A stretch of 64,000 nt of DNA, taken from contig NZ_CP114904.1 of NCBI RefSeq assembly GCF_027497215.1, forward strand, positions 2,440,001 to 2,504,000. Direction: 5' to 3'. Position numbers and translations under genes: made by a program. Source of the stretch: Micromonospora sp. WMMD812. Its GTDB lineage: Bacteria > Actinomycetota > Actinomycetes > Mycobacteriales > Micromonosporaceae. The notes under the pieces were generated by a model. It did no database searches. It worked only from the letters and a program-made list of their open reading frames with translations, and was not told the origin of the DNA. Shown here one piece after another: positions 26,533 through 39,607 of this stretch (position 1 is the first letter of the stretch; each line of letters begins with the position of its first letter).

Positions 26533-27843
26533 TCACGGGACGAAAAGAGCGTGCTTGCCGGCCCGAGTCCGGGCGGGATCGGAGATCTGGGCGAAGCTGA
26601 TCGAGTCCGCGATCAGCTCCGGATGATCCTTACGCAGTTCGCGTACGAAGAACGCGCCCACGTCCGTCAGGTCGAGTCGCCGGTCCGCCTCGACGTGAAT
26701 GCGCAGGGCGTCCGGACGCACCTGCTGGAACTGCACCCCGACGATGCCCGGATACGACTTGAGAATGTGCACCGGGAGGATCGCGGACAGGTCGAGCACG
26801 CCCCGGGCCGACCCCACCCTGACGACGTCCTGTTGCCGGCCGAGGACGGCGCGGAAGGCAAGGGCGTTGCCGTCCACCACGTCGCTGGGCTCGACCCGGT
26901 CGCCGATGGCGTAGTGCACCAGTGGGAAGAGGCGACCGGTCAGCGTGGTGACGCTGAGTTCCCCGTCGGCGTCGGTGAGACAGACGAAGCTGTCCCAGAT
27001 GACCCTGATGTCCCGCGTGCTCCGACGGGACATGGCGAGTACGCCGGTCTCGGCCGAACCGTATTCGATCACCGCCGGAACCTTGAAAACCCGCTCCACC
27101 ATTGCGATGTCCGCGTCGCTGGCCGTCTCGGCACATAGGACCACCGCACGCAACCGCCGTGGTTCGCCCAGGTCGAGCTGATTCCGTTCTATGTACCGAG
27201 CCAGCTTGAAGATCGCCGAGGTGTAACCCGTGAGCACAACCGGGTCACGTCGGCGCGCCGCCAGGTAGTGCGCGCGCAGCGACGGCTCGCTCAGATCGTA
27301 TGCGTTGAGCCGAGTGACGTTCACGACCAGGTCGAGGAGCCTTCGCTGTGCCTGGGCAAGTCTGCCGCGCAGGCCCGCGCCGAAGAGATGAGAGTGCCCC
27401 CACAGCAGCACACCGGGATCCGTCGGGCGAACCCCCGCCCAGTGGCGGCCGAGGTACGCGTCGATCCACCGCCTGTCGACTTCACCAGCGCCGCGTGGAT
27501 AACGTGTCGGCTGCCCGGTGCTGCCGCCAGTCGTGTAGGCGTCGCGGATGCGGCCGTTCTGAAAGATCTCGTCGTGCCGGGCGATGAGGATTTCCTTTGT
27601 CAACGATGGGAAATCCCGCAGCTCCGCGAGCCGGTCGATCCGCTCCGGAAGACCGTGCTCCCGACGCCACGACCGGTAGAACGGCACCTCCGCGAGGCAG
27701 TACTCCCACACCTCGTTGAACCGTCGGACCTGGTGCCGCTCGATCCACGTGCGGTCCCGGCCTTCGTCGTACAGGGCGATTTTCCGCGCCAGCCCCTGGT
27801 GACGGGCACGCAGGGCGGCGCGACCAAGCCAGGAACGGTCCAT
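26533..27843 (-). CDS. PaaK/CapK-like adenylate-forming enzyme
   Basis: This 436-residue protein resembles phenylacetate-CoA ligase/CapK proteins of polysaccharide loci. Adenylation motifs are TTGGSTGQPTRYPRG (phosphate loop, about residues 107-121), YGSAETGVLAMS and GRQQDVVRVG. ATG at 27843 follows AAAGGTG. The family activates carboxylic acids with ATP. In capsule clusters its acyl substrate is generally unknown, but an acyl or aryl decoration of the polymer would fit. It lies between the flippase and polymerase genes on the same strand. Confidence 0.75.
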   Translation of the reverse strand: MDRSWLGRAALRARHQGLARKIALYDEGRDRTWIERHQVRRFNEVWEYCLAEVPFYRSWRREHGLPERIDRLAELRDFPSLTKEILIARHDEIFQNGRIRDAYTTGGSTGQPTRYPRGAGEVDRRWIDAYLGRHWAGVRPTDPGVLLWGHSHLFGAGLRGRLAQAQRRLLDLVVNVTRLNAYDLSEPSLRAHYLAARRRDPVVLTGYTSAIFKLARYIERNQLDLGEPRRLRAVVLCAETASDADIAMVERVFKVPAVIEYGSAETGVLAMSRRSTRDIRVIWDSFVCLTDADGELSVTTLTGRLFPLVHYAIGDRVEPSDVVDGNALAFRAVLGRQQDVVRVGSARGVLDLSAILPVHILKSYPGIVGVQFQQVRPDALRIHVEADRRLDLTDVGAFFVRELRKDHPELIADSISFAQISDPARTRAGKHALFVP

Positions 27844-28205
27844 TGAGTCTGCACCTTTCAGTCGAGGTCGGGTTCGTCGTGGATCGGGCCAGCCGTCAGC
27901 GGTCGACGGGCCTGCGTCCGAGCGGGTAGATGTCGGAACAGAGTGGGTCGGGAGCGGCACCGGTCCCAGCCCGTCCCAGACGACGTCGCGGACCTTCACC
28001 TTGCTGCCGGCGGAGCGATGCAGGGCGAGCAACTCGTCGGTCCGGGACTCGTCTCTCGGGCCGGTGACCTCGTCGATCACCCGATGGACATGCCCAAATC
28101 GGTGTGCCCGACCGAGAAGAGCCCCGTCCCGCACCCGCGTCGGCGACGGTCCCGACGGGTGCGAGTTCGGACCCCAGCCCGAAGTGGAACGTCTGGCTCT
28201 AAACC
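27844..28205. other. Gap between CapK-like and polymerase genes; possible gene relic
   Basis: No complete gene is seen in these 362 bp. On the minus strand, in the same frame as the downstream CapK-like gene, about 60 codons (roughly 27925-28110) keep strong GC-rich third positions and a protein-like composition (VIDEVTGPRDESRTDELLAL; SKVKVRDVVWDGLGP), but have no start or ribosome-binding site. A hairpin at 28130-28163 precedes it. Confidence 0.4.
28130..28163 (-). terminator. Hairpin downstream of the polymerase gene
   Basis: Outer arms CGCACCC and GGGTGCG and inner arms GTCGG and CCGAC fold with a two-base bulge and an eight-base loop, about 43 bp past the minus-strand stop at 28206. Confidence 0.5.
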
Positions 28206-29630
28206 TCATACGCGAGCCGTGCGCGCCACTCGGGCGGGTGCCGCGTGGCCAACCTCCGCAGCTCCTTCCCGACGATGCCTGCCTGCCTGCTGTTCCTCCC
28301 TTGCCGATCTGCCACGCCGGTCGCTAAGGCGAAGCAGCAGGAACACCGGCACTGCAGATACCGAGTGCTGTACGAAGGCGATCACGGAATCGGGGTATGT
28401 GCTGGACCAAAGCAGCGGGCCGGCGAGCGCGAAGCAGAGAACGGCGAGCCGCATCGGACCGGGAGCTCCGCCCGCACGGAGCAACAGCACCACGAGGGCC
28501 GACCACAGCCCGTAGAAGACAACCACTGCCCAAGGTCCATCGAGGAAGTACACGTTCCCCAGAGCCAGGAAGCTGTAGGCCGAGGTGGCGCTACCACCGA
28601 GGTACTGGTTTATCTCGACTCCGGTGGAGATTGTGGGACGGTCAGGGTCAAGTAGCCGGGGTACCAGCCCGTACCGGAGGTAGTCCGCCGGGCCGGGCTG
28701 CGGCAGGTCCACCGGGACTTGGTGGTGGGCGGCCGCCGACATCTGAAGGTCGAGCCGGAGACGGTCGTCCGCCGTGACCTGTTCGGACACACTGACACCG
28801 CCGTCTTGACGGATGTCGTTGCGCACCTCGAAGATGGCGGGCCAAGCGAGGGCGAGCACGACGGCAGCCACCGCGAGGTAGCGGGCCCGGATGACCCCTG
28901 AGATGGCGCCCGCCGCCGCCAGGAACGAGATGAACCCGAGCAGGGGCGCAGAACGGGCCGTCATGACGACGAGAAGCGCCTGGATCAGCGCCAGCGCGAG
29001 CAGCCAGCCACCGACCCTCCGCGTGGTGGCATGGCCGCCCAGACGCGAGGCGATCAGCAGTGCGACGGCGAGCGCCGACCAGCCGGACACGAGGGCGGAG
29101 AGACTAGAGAGCGGTGAGTCGGGAAGGCTTCCGGACACCTGTGTAAAGACCGTTCCACGCCCGACCACGGCGCCGGTCAGGTCCGCGACAATGCTGACCA
29201 CGGTGACTCCGCGGGCAATGTGGTAGATGCGCGGGTGGTCGTTCGCCGCCCGTACGCGTCGATCCCAACCGCGCGATGATCTGCGGAGCGGCATCGCGGC
29301 CGTCTCCACCAGCACGCTGCCCATCAGCGCCAGGCCGACCAGACGTACCAGGAACCCGATGTCGGGGTTGTCATACACCACCGCGACCGGAAGGATAAAC
29401 AGCACGTACGGTGCGAGCACCACGAGGCTGACTGGGTAGCAGCGCAAGACCCGGGCGGCCGACCGCCCGGCAACGCCGGAGCGAGTGCCCGGGTCGCCGC
29501 GCCGCTCCCCCGGTGGGAGCACGGCGCCGACGGGCGAGCTGAGCACTCCGCCGCCCCTCACCGTGGCCATCGGGCGCACCCCGATCTGACGTTCACCTGC
29601 TGAGGAACGAGGGCTTCGGGCAAAGGACAT
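28206..29630 (-). CDS. Wzy-like O-antigen/capsule polymerase
   Basis: This integral membrane protein of up to 474 residues has about 10-12 hydrophobic segments and a large extracytoplasmic loop (about residues 265-345) before three further helices. That topology is typical of Wzy polymerases, which have little sequence conservation. A soluble Arg-rich tail follows the last helix. Position beside flippase and transferase genes supports polymerisation of lipid-linked repeat units. The start is uncertain: ATG at 29630 or ATG at 29570; the first 20-60 residues are not membrane-like. Another O-antigen ligase-type function is possible. Confidence 0.65.
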   Translation of the reverse strand: MSFARSPRSSAGERQIGVRPMATVRGGGVLSSPVGAVLPPGERRGDPGTRSGVAGRSAARVLRCYPVSLVVLAPYVLFILPVAVVYDNPDIGFLVRLVGLALMGSVLVETAAMPLRRSSRGWDRRVRAANDHPRIYHIARGVTVVSIVADLTGAVVGRGTVFTQVSGSLPDSPLSSLSALVSGWSALAVALLIASRLGGHATTRRVGGWLLALALIQALLVVMTARSAPLLGFISFLAAAGAISGVIRARYLAVAAVVLALAWPAIFEVRNDIRQDGGVSVSEQVTADDRLRLDLQMSAAAHHQVPVDLPQPGPADYLRYGLVPRLLDPDRPTISTGVEINQYLGGSATSAYSFLALGNVYFLDGPWAVVVFYGLWSALVVLLLRAGGAPGPMRLAVLCFALAGPLLWSSTYPDSVIAFVQHSVSAVPVFLLLRLSDRRGRSAREEQQAGRHRREGAAEVGHAAPARVARTARV

Positions 29631-29885
29631 GCTTCAGCACGATACTTGCCCAAGTGTCCCAGAGATGGCTAAACGTTCGGCTACGCCCGATGACGTTCGT
29701 CGCGGCCGTTCGACGATGGACGTCATCGCGATCACCGTGACTGCGGTCAATCCGCATCCACCTCGCTGGGCCGGATTGGACCACGGGGCCGTCCAGTCGG
29801 AGCGAGTCGTCAGGTCGGTCCGGGCCTACCGCCTCACCTCCCGGTACGGCTGCCCGATCCCGCACGGATGTGATGAGCTGTACGC
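29631..29885. other. Divergent intergenic region, polymerase / NAD kinase
   Basis: These 255 bp hold the promoters of two divergent genes. The half near the polymerase gene is less GC-rich (CAAGTATCGTGCTG on the minus strand). No clear -35/-10 pair could be assigned and no small ORF looked real. Confidence 0.3.
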
Positions 29886-30815
29886 ATGGACCGCGTCCTG
29901 CTCGGGTTGGTGCTGCACCCGACGAGGGATGTCTCCGGGATTGTCGAGATCATCGCCGACTGGGCGGCCCGGCACGGCAAGGGCCTCGCCGTGCGCGCCG
30001 AGGATCGGCACCGGGTGCCCGCGATGGTCGAGGCGCTGCCCGACGACGAGCTGCCCCGGCGCGTGAGCGCGCTGATCAGCATCGGCGGGGACGGCACCAT
30101 GCTCGGCGCGCTCCGGATGGTGGTCGACGACCCGAAGCCGGTGCTCGGCGTGCACCTGGGGCGGCTCGGCTTCCTGATCGAGGTCGAACCGCCGGAGCTG
30201 CCGGCGGCGCTGGACCGGCTGGCCAACAAGGACTTCACCGTGGAGACGCACAGTTGCCTGGTGTGCGACGTCTGCGGCGACGACGTCGTGGCCTTCAACG
30301 ACATCGCGCTGGTCCGGCAGCCGGGCGCCGGCTTCGTCACCGCCACCCTGGCGGTGGACGGCCAGCGTTACGGCTACTACCGCTGCGACGCGCTGGTGGT
30401 GAGCACCCCGACCGGGTCGACCGCGTACAGCTACGCGGCGGGGGGTCCGCTGGTCTCCCCCGCCACGCAGGCCGTGGTGGTCACCCCGTCGGCGCCGATG
30501 GCCGGGATCTCCCGCTCGGTGGTGCTCTCGCCGGACGAGAAGATCCGGTTGGAGCTGACGCCCGGCTCCGCCCCGGTGGCGGTGGAGATGGACGGCCTGG
30601 TGATCCGGGAGGCGGCCACGGAGGGGACCGTCGACATCAGCTTCCGCCGGGAGGCGGGGCTGGTGGTGCGCCTGGACCCGCGGCGTTACCAGGAGCGCAA
30701 CCAGCTCAAGCTCAGCCTGCTGGACCTGCCGCTGTTGCCGGAGCAGCTCCGCGAGCTGCTCCCGGAGGGCCTCCGCGAGCAGCTGAACCGCCGCGAGCTG
30801 CCCCCACCCCGCTGA
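29886..30815 (+). CDS. nadK: NAD kinase
   Basis: This 309-residue enzyme phosphorylates NAD to NADP with ATP or polyphosphate. Family motifs are present: ISIGGDGTMLGALRM (GGDGT), LGRLGFLIEVEP, CFNDIAL-type segment (AFNDIALVRQPG) and STPTGSTAYSYAAGGP. The C-terminal 40 residues are Leu/Glu-rich and helical, longer than in short NadK proteins. ATG at 29886 has no ribosome-binding site; TGAGCT lies six bases upstream, so a leaderless message is possible. It separates the polysaccharide and glucan loci and belongs to neither. Confidence 0.9.
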   Translation: MDRVLLGLVLHPTRDVSGIVEIIADWAARHGKGLAVRAEDRHRVPAMVEALPDDELPRRVSALISIGGDGTMLGALRMVVDDPKPVLGVHLGRLGFLIEVEPPELPAALDRLANKDFTVETHSCLVCDVCGDDVVAFNDIALVRQPGAGFVTATLAVDGQRYGYYRCDALVVSTPTGSTAYSYAAGGPLVSPATQAVVVTPSAPMAGISRSVVLSPDEKIRLELTPGSAPVAVEMDGLVIREAATEGTVDISFRREAGLVVRLDPRRYQERNQLKLSLLDLPLLPEQLRELLPEGLREQLNRRELPPPR

Positions 30816-31010
30816 CCGCGAAGCCACCCCCCGGGCGCGCTCCACGCCCGGAGACCGGGCCCACGAAGGCCAGTCCGAGCGCCACCACGCCCTCGAGGCC
30901 CGCCAGGGCGGGACCGCCGCACGACGACCCACAGCCACGGCCACGATCACCGGATCTTGGGGGAAACGGCCCCGGCAAGGCCACCAAGATCGGAGCGGAG
31001 AGGCGCCGCG

Positions 31011-31030
31011 CCCGCGCTTCGAAACGCGGG
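31011..31030. terminator. Short hairpin between NAD kinase and pgm
   Basis: CCCGCG and CGCGGG pair around CTTCGAAA in the 243-bp gap between two convergent genes, 29 bp past the pgm stop. Confidence 0.4.
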
Positions 31031-31058
31031 ACGAGTCGGACGCTCCGGGTCGGTCGTC

Positions 31059-32702
<1,644 letters not shown>

Positions 32703-32781
32703 TGCGGCAACCTCCTCGCGGATGGGGCGGACGCCGCTTCCTTCCCGGCGGCGGGCGGTCTCATGCGTGCGGCGACCGGGG

Positions 32782-34014
32782 TCACGGCTCGACCCGCTGG
32801 CCCTTGCCGATCACCACGATGCCGTTGTCCGAGACGGTGTAGCGCTGGCGGTCCTTCTCCAGGTCGACGCCGATCTCGGCACCCTCCGGGACGAACACGT
32901 TCTTGTCCAGGATGGCGCGCCGGACCACCGCGTGCCGGCCGATCTCGACACCCTCCATGAGCACCGCGCCGTCGACGTGCGCCCAGGAGTGCACCTTCAC
33001 CTTGGGCGAGACGACCGAGTTCTCGACGAGAGAGCCGGAGATCACCGCGCCGGGCGAGACCATCGAGCCGACCGCGCGGCCGACCCGCTCGCCCCACTGG
33101 TGCACGAACTTCGCCGGCGGGTACGGCGGCTGCTCGGTGTAGATCGGCCAGTCGAAGTTGTAGAGGTTGAACACCGGGTGCACGTTGATCAGGTCCATGT
33201 GGGCGTCGTAGAACGAGTCGAGCGTCCCGACGTCGCGCCAGTAGCCGCGGTCCCGGTCCGTGCTGCCCGGGACCTCGTTGTCCTTGAAGTCGTAGACGTT
33301 CGCCTCGCCCCGCTCGACCAGCATGGGGATGATGCTGCCGCCCATGTCGTGCTTGCTGGTCTTGTCCTCCGCGTCGCGCTCCACCGCCTCGCAGAGCGCC
33401 TTGGTGCTGAAGACGTAGTTGCCCATCGAGGCGTAGATCTGGTCCGGCGCGTCGGGCAGGCCGACCGCGTCGGTGGGCTTCTCGCGGAACGCCCGGATCC
33501 GTCGGCCGTCCGAGCCGACCTCGATCACGCCGAACTGGTCGGCGGTCGACAGCGGCTGCCGGATGCCGGCTACGGTCACGCCGGCGCCGGAGGCGATGTG
33601 GTCCTCCACCATCTGCCGCGGGTCCATGCGGTAGATGTGGTCGGCGCCGAAGACGATCACGTGGTCCGGCTGCTCGTCGTTGATCAGGTTGAAGCTCTGG
33701 TAGATGGCGTCCGCCGAGCCGGCGAACCACCACGGGCCGCGGCGCTGCTGTGCCGGCACGGGGGTGACGTAGTTGCCGAGCAGGGTGGACATCCGCCAGG
33801 TCTTGGTGATGTGCCGGTCCAGCGAGTGCGACTTGTACTGCGTCAGCACCACGATCTTGAGGAAGCCGGCGTTGGCCAGGTTGGAGAGGACGAAATCGAC
33901 CATGCGGTACATCCCGCCGAACGGGACGGCCGGCTTGGCCCGGTCCGTGGTCAACGGCATCAGGCGCTTGCCCTCTCCGCCGGCCAGGACGATCGCGAGC
34001 ACCTTGGCAGCCAT
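32782..34014 (-). CDS. glgC: Glucose-1-phosphate adenylyltransferase
   Basis: This 410-residue enzyme makes ADP-glucose from glucose-1-phosphate and ATP, the committed step of glucan synthesis. It has [20 protein letters not shown] at the N-terminus, [29 protein letters not shown], and a C-terminal left-handed beta-helix for allosteric control. ATG at 34014 has no ribosome-binding site but sits six bases after TAGCGT, so it is probably leaderless. It is divergent from glgM across only 70 bp. Confidence 0.95.
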   Translation of the reverse strand: MAAKVLAIVLAGGEGKRLMPLTTDRAKPAVPFGGMYRMVDFVLSNLANAGFLKIVVLTQYKSHSLDRHITKTWRMSTLLGNYVTPVPAQQRRGPWWFAGSADAIYQSFNLINDEQPDHVIVFGADHIYRMDPRQMVEDHIASGAGVTVAGIRQPLSTADQFGVIEVGSDGRRIRAFREKPTDAVGLPDAPDQIYASMGNYVFSTKALCEAVERDAEDKTSKHDMGGSIIPMLVERGEANVYDFKDNEVPGSTDRDRGYWRDVGTLDSFYDAHMDLINVHPVFNLYNFDWPIYTEQPPYPPAKFVHQWGERVGRAVGSMVSPGAVISGSLVENSVVSPKVKVHSWAHVDGAVLMEGVEIGRHAVVRRAILDKNVFVPEGAEIGVDLEKDRQRYTVSDNGIVVIGKGQRVEP

Positions 34015-34020
34015 GCTCAG

Positions 34021-34026
34021 ACGCTA
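34021..34026 (-). promoter_or_regulatory. -10 element TAGCGT for glgC (leaderless)
   Basis: On the minus strand TAGCGT-N6-ATG. It lies 47 bp from the equivalent element of the divergent glgM gene. Confidence 0.6.
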
Positions 34027-34072
34027 ACCACCCGCGTCCGACTTCACCACTCGTACGGTCGGACTTCTGCAC

Positions 34073-34078
34073 TAGGGT
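34073..34078 (+). promoter_or_regulatory. -10 element TAGGGT for glgM (leaderless)
   Basis: TAGGGT-N6-ATG, with no ribosome-binding site before the ATG at 34085. Confidence 0.6.
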
Positions 34079-34084
34079 GCGGGC

Positions 34085-35305
34085 ATGACCGACTCCTCCC
34101 CGGCCGCCGGACAGCTGCGCGTCGATCTGCTCACCCGCGAATACCCGCCGGAGGTCTACGGCGGCGCCGGGGTGCACGTGGAGTACCTGGCCCGGGAGCT
34201 GCGTCGACTCGCCGACGTGCGGGTGCACTGCTTCGGCGCGCCGCGCACCGAGCCGGGGGTCACCGCGTACGCCGACCCGCCGGGGCTGACCGGGGCGAAC
34301 CCGGCGCTGCGCACGATGGGTGTGGACCTGGAGATGGCGGCCGGCTGCGCGGGCACCGACGTGGTGCACAGCCACACCTGGTACGCGAACCTGGCCGGGC
34401 ACACCGCGAAGTTGCTGTACGGGGTGCCGCACGTGGTCACCGCGCACAGCCTGGAGCCGCTGCGGCCGTGGAAGGCCGAGCAGCTCGGCGGCGGCTACGC
34501 GCTCTCCTACTGGTGTGAGCGGACGGCGGTGGAGTCGGCCGACGCGGTCATCGCGGTCAGTGAGGGGATGCGGCGGGACGTGCTGACCGCGTACCCGGCG
34601 GTGGACCCGGACCGGGTCCGGGTGGTCTACAACGGCATCGACACCCGGCAGTACGCGCCGGACCCGGGCACCGACGTGCTCGACCGACTCGGCATCGACC
34701 CGGCGGCGCCGAGCGTCGTCTACGTCGGCCGGATCACCCGGCAGAAGGGGCTGCCCTACCTCCTGCGCGCGGCGCGGGAGCTGCCGACCGACACCCAACT
34801 GGTGCTGCTGGCGGGGGCGCCGGACACCCCGGACATCGCCGCCGAGGTGGAGGGCCTGGTGGCCGAGCTGCGGGCGACGCGCTCCGGGGTGGTCTGGGTG
34901 GCCGAGATGCTGCCCAAGCACGAGGTGATCCAGGTGCTCACGCACGCCACGGTCTTCGTCTGCCCGTCGGTCTACGAGCCGATGGGCATCGTCAACCTGG
35001 AGGCGATGGCGTGCGAGACCGCGGTGGTGGCGACCGCCACCGGCGGCATCCCGGAGGTCGTCGCCGACGGGGAGACCGGGCTACTGGTCCCGATCGAGCA
35101 GGCCACCGACGGGTCCGGCCGGCCGCTGGACCCGGCGCGCTTCGTGGCCGACCTGGCGGCCCGGATGAACGAACTGCTGGCCGACCCGGAGCGGATCGCC
35201 GAGTTCGGCCGGGCGGGCCGGCGGCGGGCGGTCGAGCACTTCTCCTGGGACGCGATCGCGGCGCGGACGCTGGAGGTCTACCGGTCGGTGGGCGCCGTGG
35301 GCTGA
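34085..35305 (+). CDS. glgM: Alpha-maltose-1-phosphate synthase (actinobacterial GlgA/GlgM)
   Basis: This 406-residue GT4 enzyme resembles the mycobacterial protein first called GlgA and later shown to make maltose-1-phosphate from ADP-glucose and glucose-1-phosphate. Motifs are LLTREYPPEVYGGAGVHVEY, HSHTWYANLAGH, YVGRITRQKGLPYLL and CPSVYEPMGIVNLEAMAC. It is shorter than the GT5 glycogen synthases of enterics. The adjacent glgE supports the maltose-1-phosphate role. ATG is set by the leaderless -10 spacing. Confidence 0.9.
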   Translation: MTDSSPAAGQLRVDLLTREYPPEVYGGAGVHVEYLARELRRLADVRVHCFGAPRTEPGVTAYADPPGLTGANPALRTMGVDLEMAAGCAGTDVVHSHTWYANLAGHTAKLLYGVPHVVTAHSLEPLRPWKAEQLGGGYALSYWCERTAVESADAVIAVSEGMRRDVLTAYPAVDPDRVRVVYNGIDTRQYAPDPGTDVLDRLGIDPAAPSVVYVGRITRQKGLPYLLRAARELPTDTQLVLLAGAPDTPDIAAEVEGLVAELRATRSGVVWVAEMLPKHEVIQVLTHATVFVCPSVYEPMGIVNLEAMACETAVVATATGGIPEVVADGETGLLVPIEQATDGSGRPLDPARFVADLAARMNELLADPERIAEFGRAGRRRAVEHFSWDAIAARTLEVYRSVGAVG

Positions 35306-35331
35306 GCCGCGCGGAAGCGGATCACACGCAG

Positions 35332-35337
35332 TAGGTT
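35332..35337 (+). promoter_or_regulatory. -10 element TAGGTT for glgE (leaderless)
   Basis: TAGGTT-N6-GTG lies in the 38-bp gap between glgM and glgE. It suggests glgE has its own leaderless start besides any read-through from glgM. Confidence 0.5.
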
Positions 35338-35343
35338 GGCGGG

Positions 35344-37427
35344 GTGACTGGACGGTTCCCCATCGAAGACGTCTCCCCCGTCGTCTCGTGCGGTCGCTAC
35401 CCCGCCAAGGCGGTGGTCGGTGAGCTGGTGCCGGTGACGGCCCGGGCCTACCGCGAGGGGCACGACGCGCTGGGCTGCACCGTGGTCTGGCGCGGCCCGG
35501 ACGGCACCACCCGCCCCGCCACCCGGATGCGGCCCGGCGAGCCGGGGCAGGATCGCTGGCACGGCACCATCCGGCCGGACGCGGTCGGCGAATGGACCTT
35601 CCACGTGGAGGCGTTCGCCGACCCGTACCTGACCTGGCAGCACGCGGTCACCAAGAAGATCGCCGCCGGGCAGGGGCCGGAGGACCTGGCCAACGACCTC
35701 GGCGAGGGGGCGCGTGTGCTGGACGAGGCGGCGGCGCTGGTACCGGCCGCCGAGCGGAAGCGGGTCGTCGCGGCCGCCGCCGCGCTGCGCGACACCGGGC
35801 GTCCGCTGCCGCAGCGGGTCGCGCCAGCGCTGGAACTGGCCGACCTGCTCTGGGCCCACCCGGTCCGGGAACTGGTGACCGCGGGCGACGAGCACCGGCT
35901 CTGGGTGGACCGCGAACGCGCGCTCTTCTCCGCCTGGTACGAGTTCTTCCCCCGCTCGGAGGGGGCGGTGCCGGCCACCGTCGACGCGCCGGCCCGGTCC
36001 GGCACGTTCGCCACCGCCACGGACCGGCTGCCCGGCGTGGCGGCGATGGGCTTCGACGTGCTCTACCTGCCGCCGATCCACCCGATCGGCCGGGTCCACC
36101 GCAAGGGCCCCAACAACGCCCTGACCGCCGGGCCGGACGACGTCGGCTCGCCGTGGGCGATCGGCGCGACCGAGGGCGGCCACGACGCCATCCACCCCGA
36201 CCTGGGTACGGCGGAGGACTTCCGGGACTTCGTCGCGGCCGCCGCCGAGCAGGGCCTCGAGGTGGCGATGGACCTGGCGTTGCAGTGCGCGCCGGACCAC
36301 CCGTGGGTGACCGAGCACCCGGAGTGGTTCACCACCCGGGCCGACGGCACGATCGCGTACGCGGAGAACCCGCCGAAGAAGTACCAGGACATCTACCCGC
36401 TGAACTTCGACAACGACCCGGAGAGCATCCGGGCCGAGATCCTGCGGGTGGTGCTGCACTGGGTCGGCGAGGGCATCCGGATGTTCCGGGTGGACAACCC
36501 GCACACCAAGCCGTTCGACTTCTGGCACTGGCTGATCTGGGAGGTCAAGAAGGTCGACCCCGACGTGCTGTTCCTCGCCGAGGCGTTCACCCGACCGGCG
36601 ATCATGCACGGCCTCGGCAAGATCGGCTTCACCCAGTCGTACACGTACTTCACCTGGCGCACGTCGGCCGCGGAGATGCGCGCGTACTGCGAGGAACTGG
36701 TCGCGGCGGCCGACTACATGCGACCGAACTTCTGGCCGAACACCCCGGACATCCTGCACGAGTCGTTGCAGCACGGCGGGCCCCCGATGTTCAAGATCCG
36801 GGCGGTGCTCGCCGCGCTGCTCTCCCCCTCGTGGGGCATGTACGCGGGCTACGAGCTCTTCGAGCACGTGGCCCGCCCCGGCGCGGAGGAGTACCTGGAC
36901 AACGAGAAGTACGAGCTGCGTCCGCGGGACTGGGCCGGCGCGCTGGCGCAGGGCCGCTCGCTGGCGCCGTTCATCGCCGTCCTCAACCGGGTCCGGCGCG
37001 ACAACCCGGCCCTGCGCGGGCTGCGCCACCTGGTCTTCCACGACATCGACAACCCGGCGCTGCTGTGCTGGTCCAAACACGACGCGGACACCGGAAACAC
37101 GGTCATCGTGATCTGCTCGTTCGACGCGCAGGGCGTGCAGTGGGGCAACACCACCCTGGACATGCCGGCGCTCGGCTTCGACTGGCACGAGCGGTTCACC
37201 GTGCACGACGAGCTGACCGGCACCAGCTACGACTGGGGGCAGCGCAACGCGGTGCGACTCGACCCGTACCTGCAACCGGCGCACGTGCTGACCGTGCGCC
37301 GCCCGGTCCCGCCCGACGTGCCGACCCCCGCACCGTCCGGCCCGGCGGAACTCACCGTCGAAGCCGTCCCCGACGACCTCTCGGGCGGCACCGCCCCCAC
37401 CGCTCCCGCCCAGAAGGACGCTACCCG

Positions 37428-37440
<13 letters not shown>
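35344..37440 (+). CDS. glgE: Alpha-1,4-glucan:maltose-1-phosphate maltosyltransferase
   Basis: This 698-residue GH13 enzyme extends alpha-1,4-glucans using maltose-1-phosphate. Recognisable segments are the N-terminal [53 protein letters not shown] (catalytic Asp in RVDNPH), [10 protein letters not shown] (acid/base Glu) and [20 protein letters not shown]. The C-terminal 35 residues are Pro/Ala-rich and nonconserved. GTG is fixed by the leaderless spacing. Its 3' end overlaps glgB by 13 bp. Confidence 0.95.
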
Positions 37441-39530
<2,090 letters not shown>

Positions 39531-39532
39531 GC

Positions 39533-39559
39533 CGGCGCCGCGGCGAAGCCGGGGCGCCG
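39533..39559 (+). terminator. Hairpin at the end of the glg operon
   Basis: CGGCGCC/GGCGCCG and CGGC/GCCG pair with one G-G mismatch around a GAA loop, beginning two bases after the glgB stop. Confidence 0.65.
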
Positions 39560-39607
39560 ACCGCGTCGTACGGGACCGCGATCGACGGACCGCCGCTCGT
39601 GCGTACG

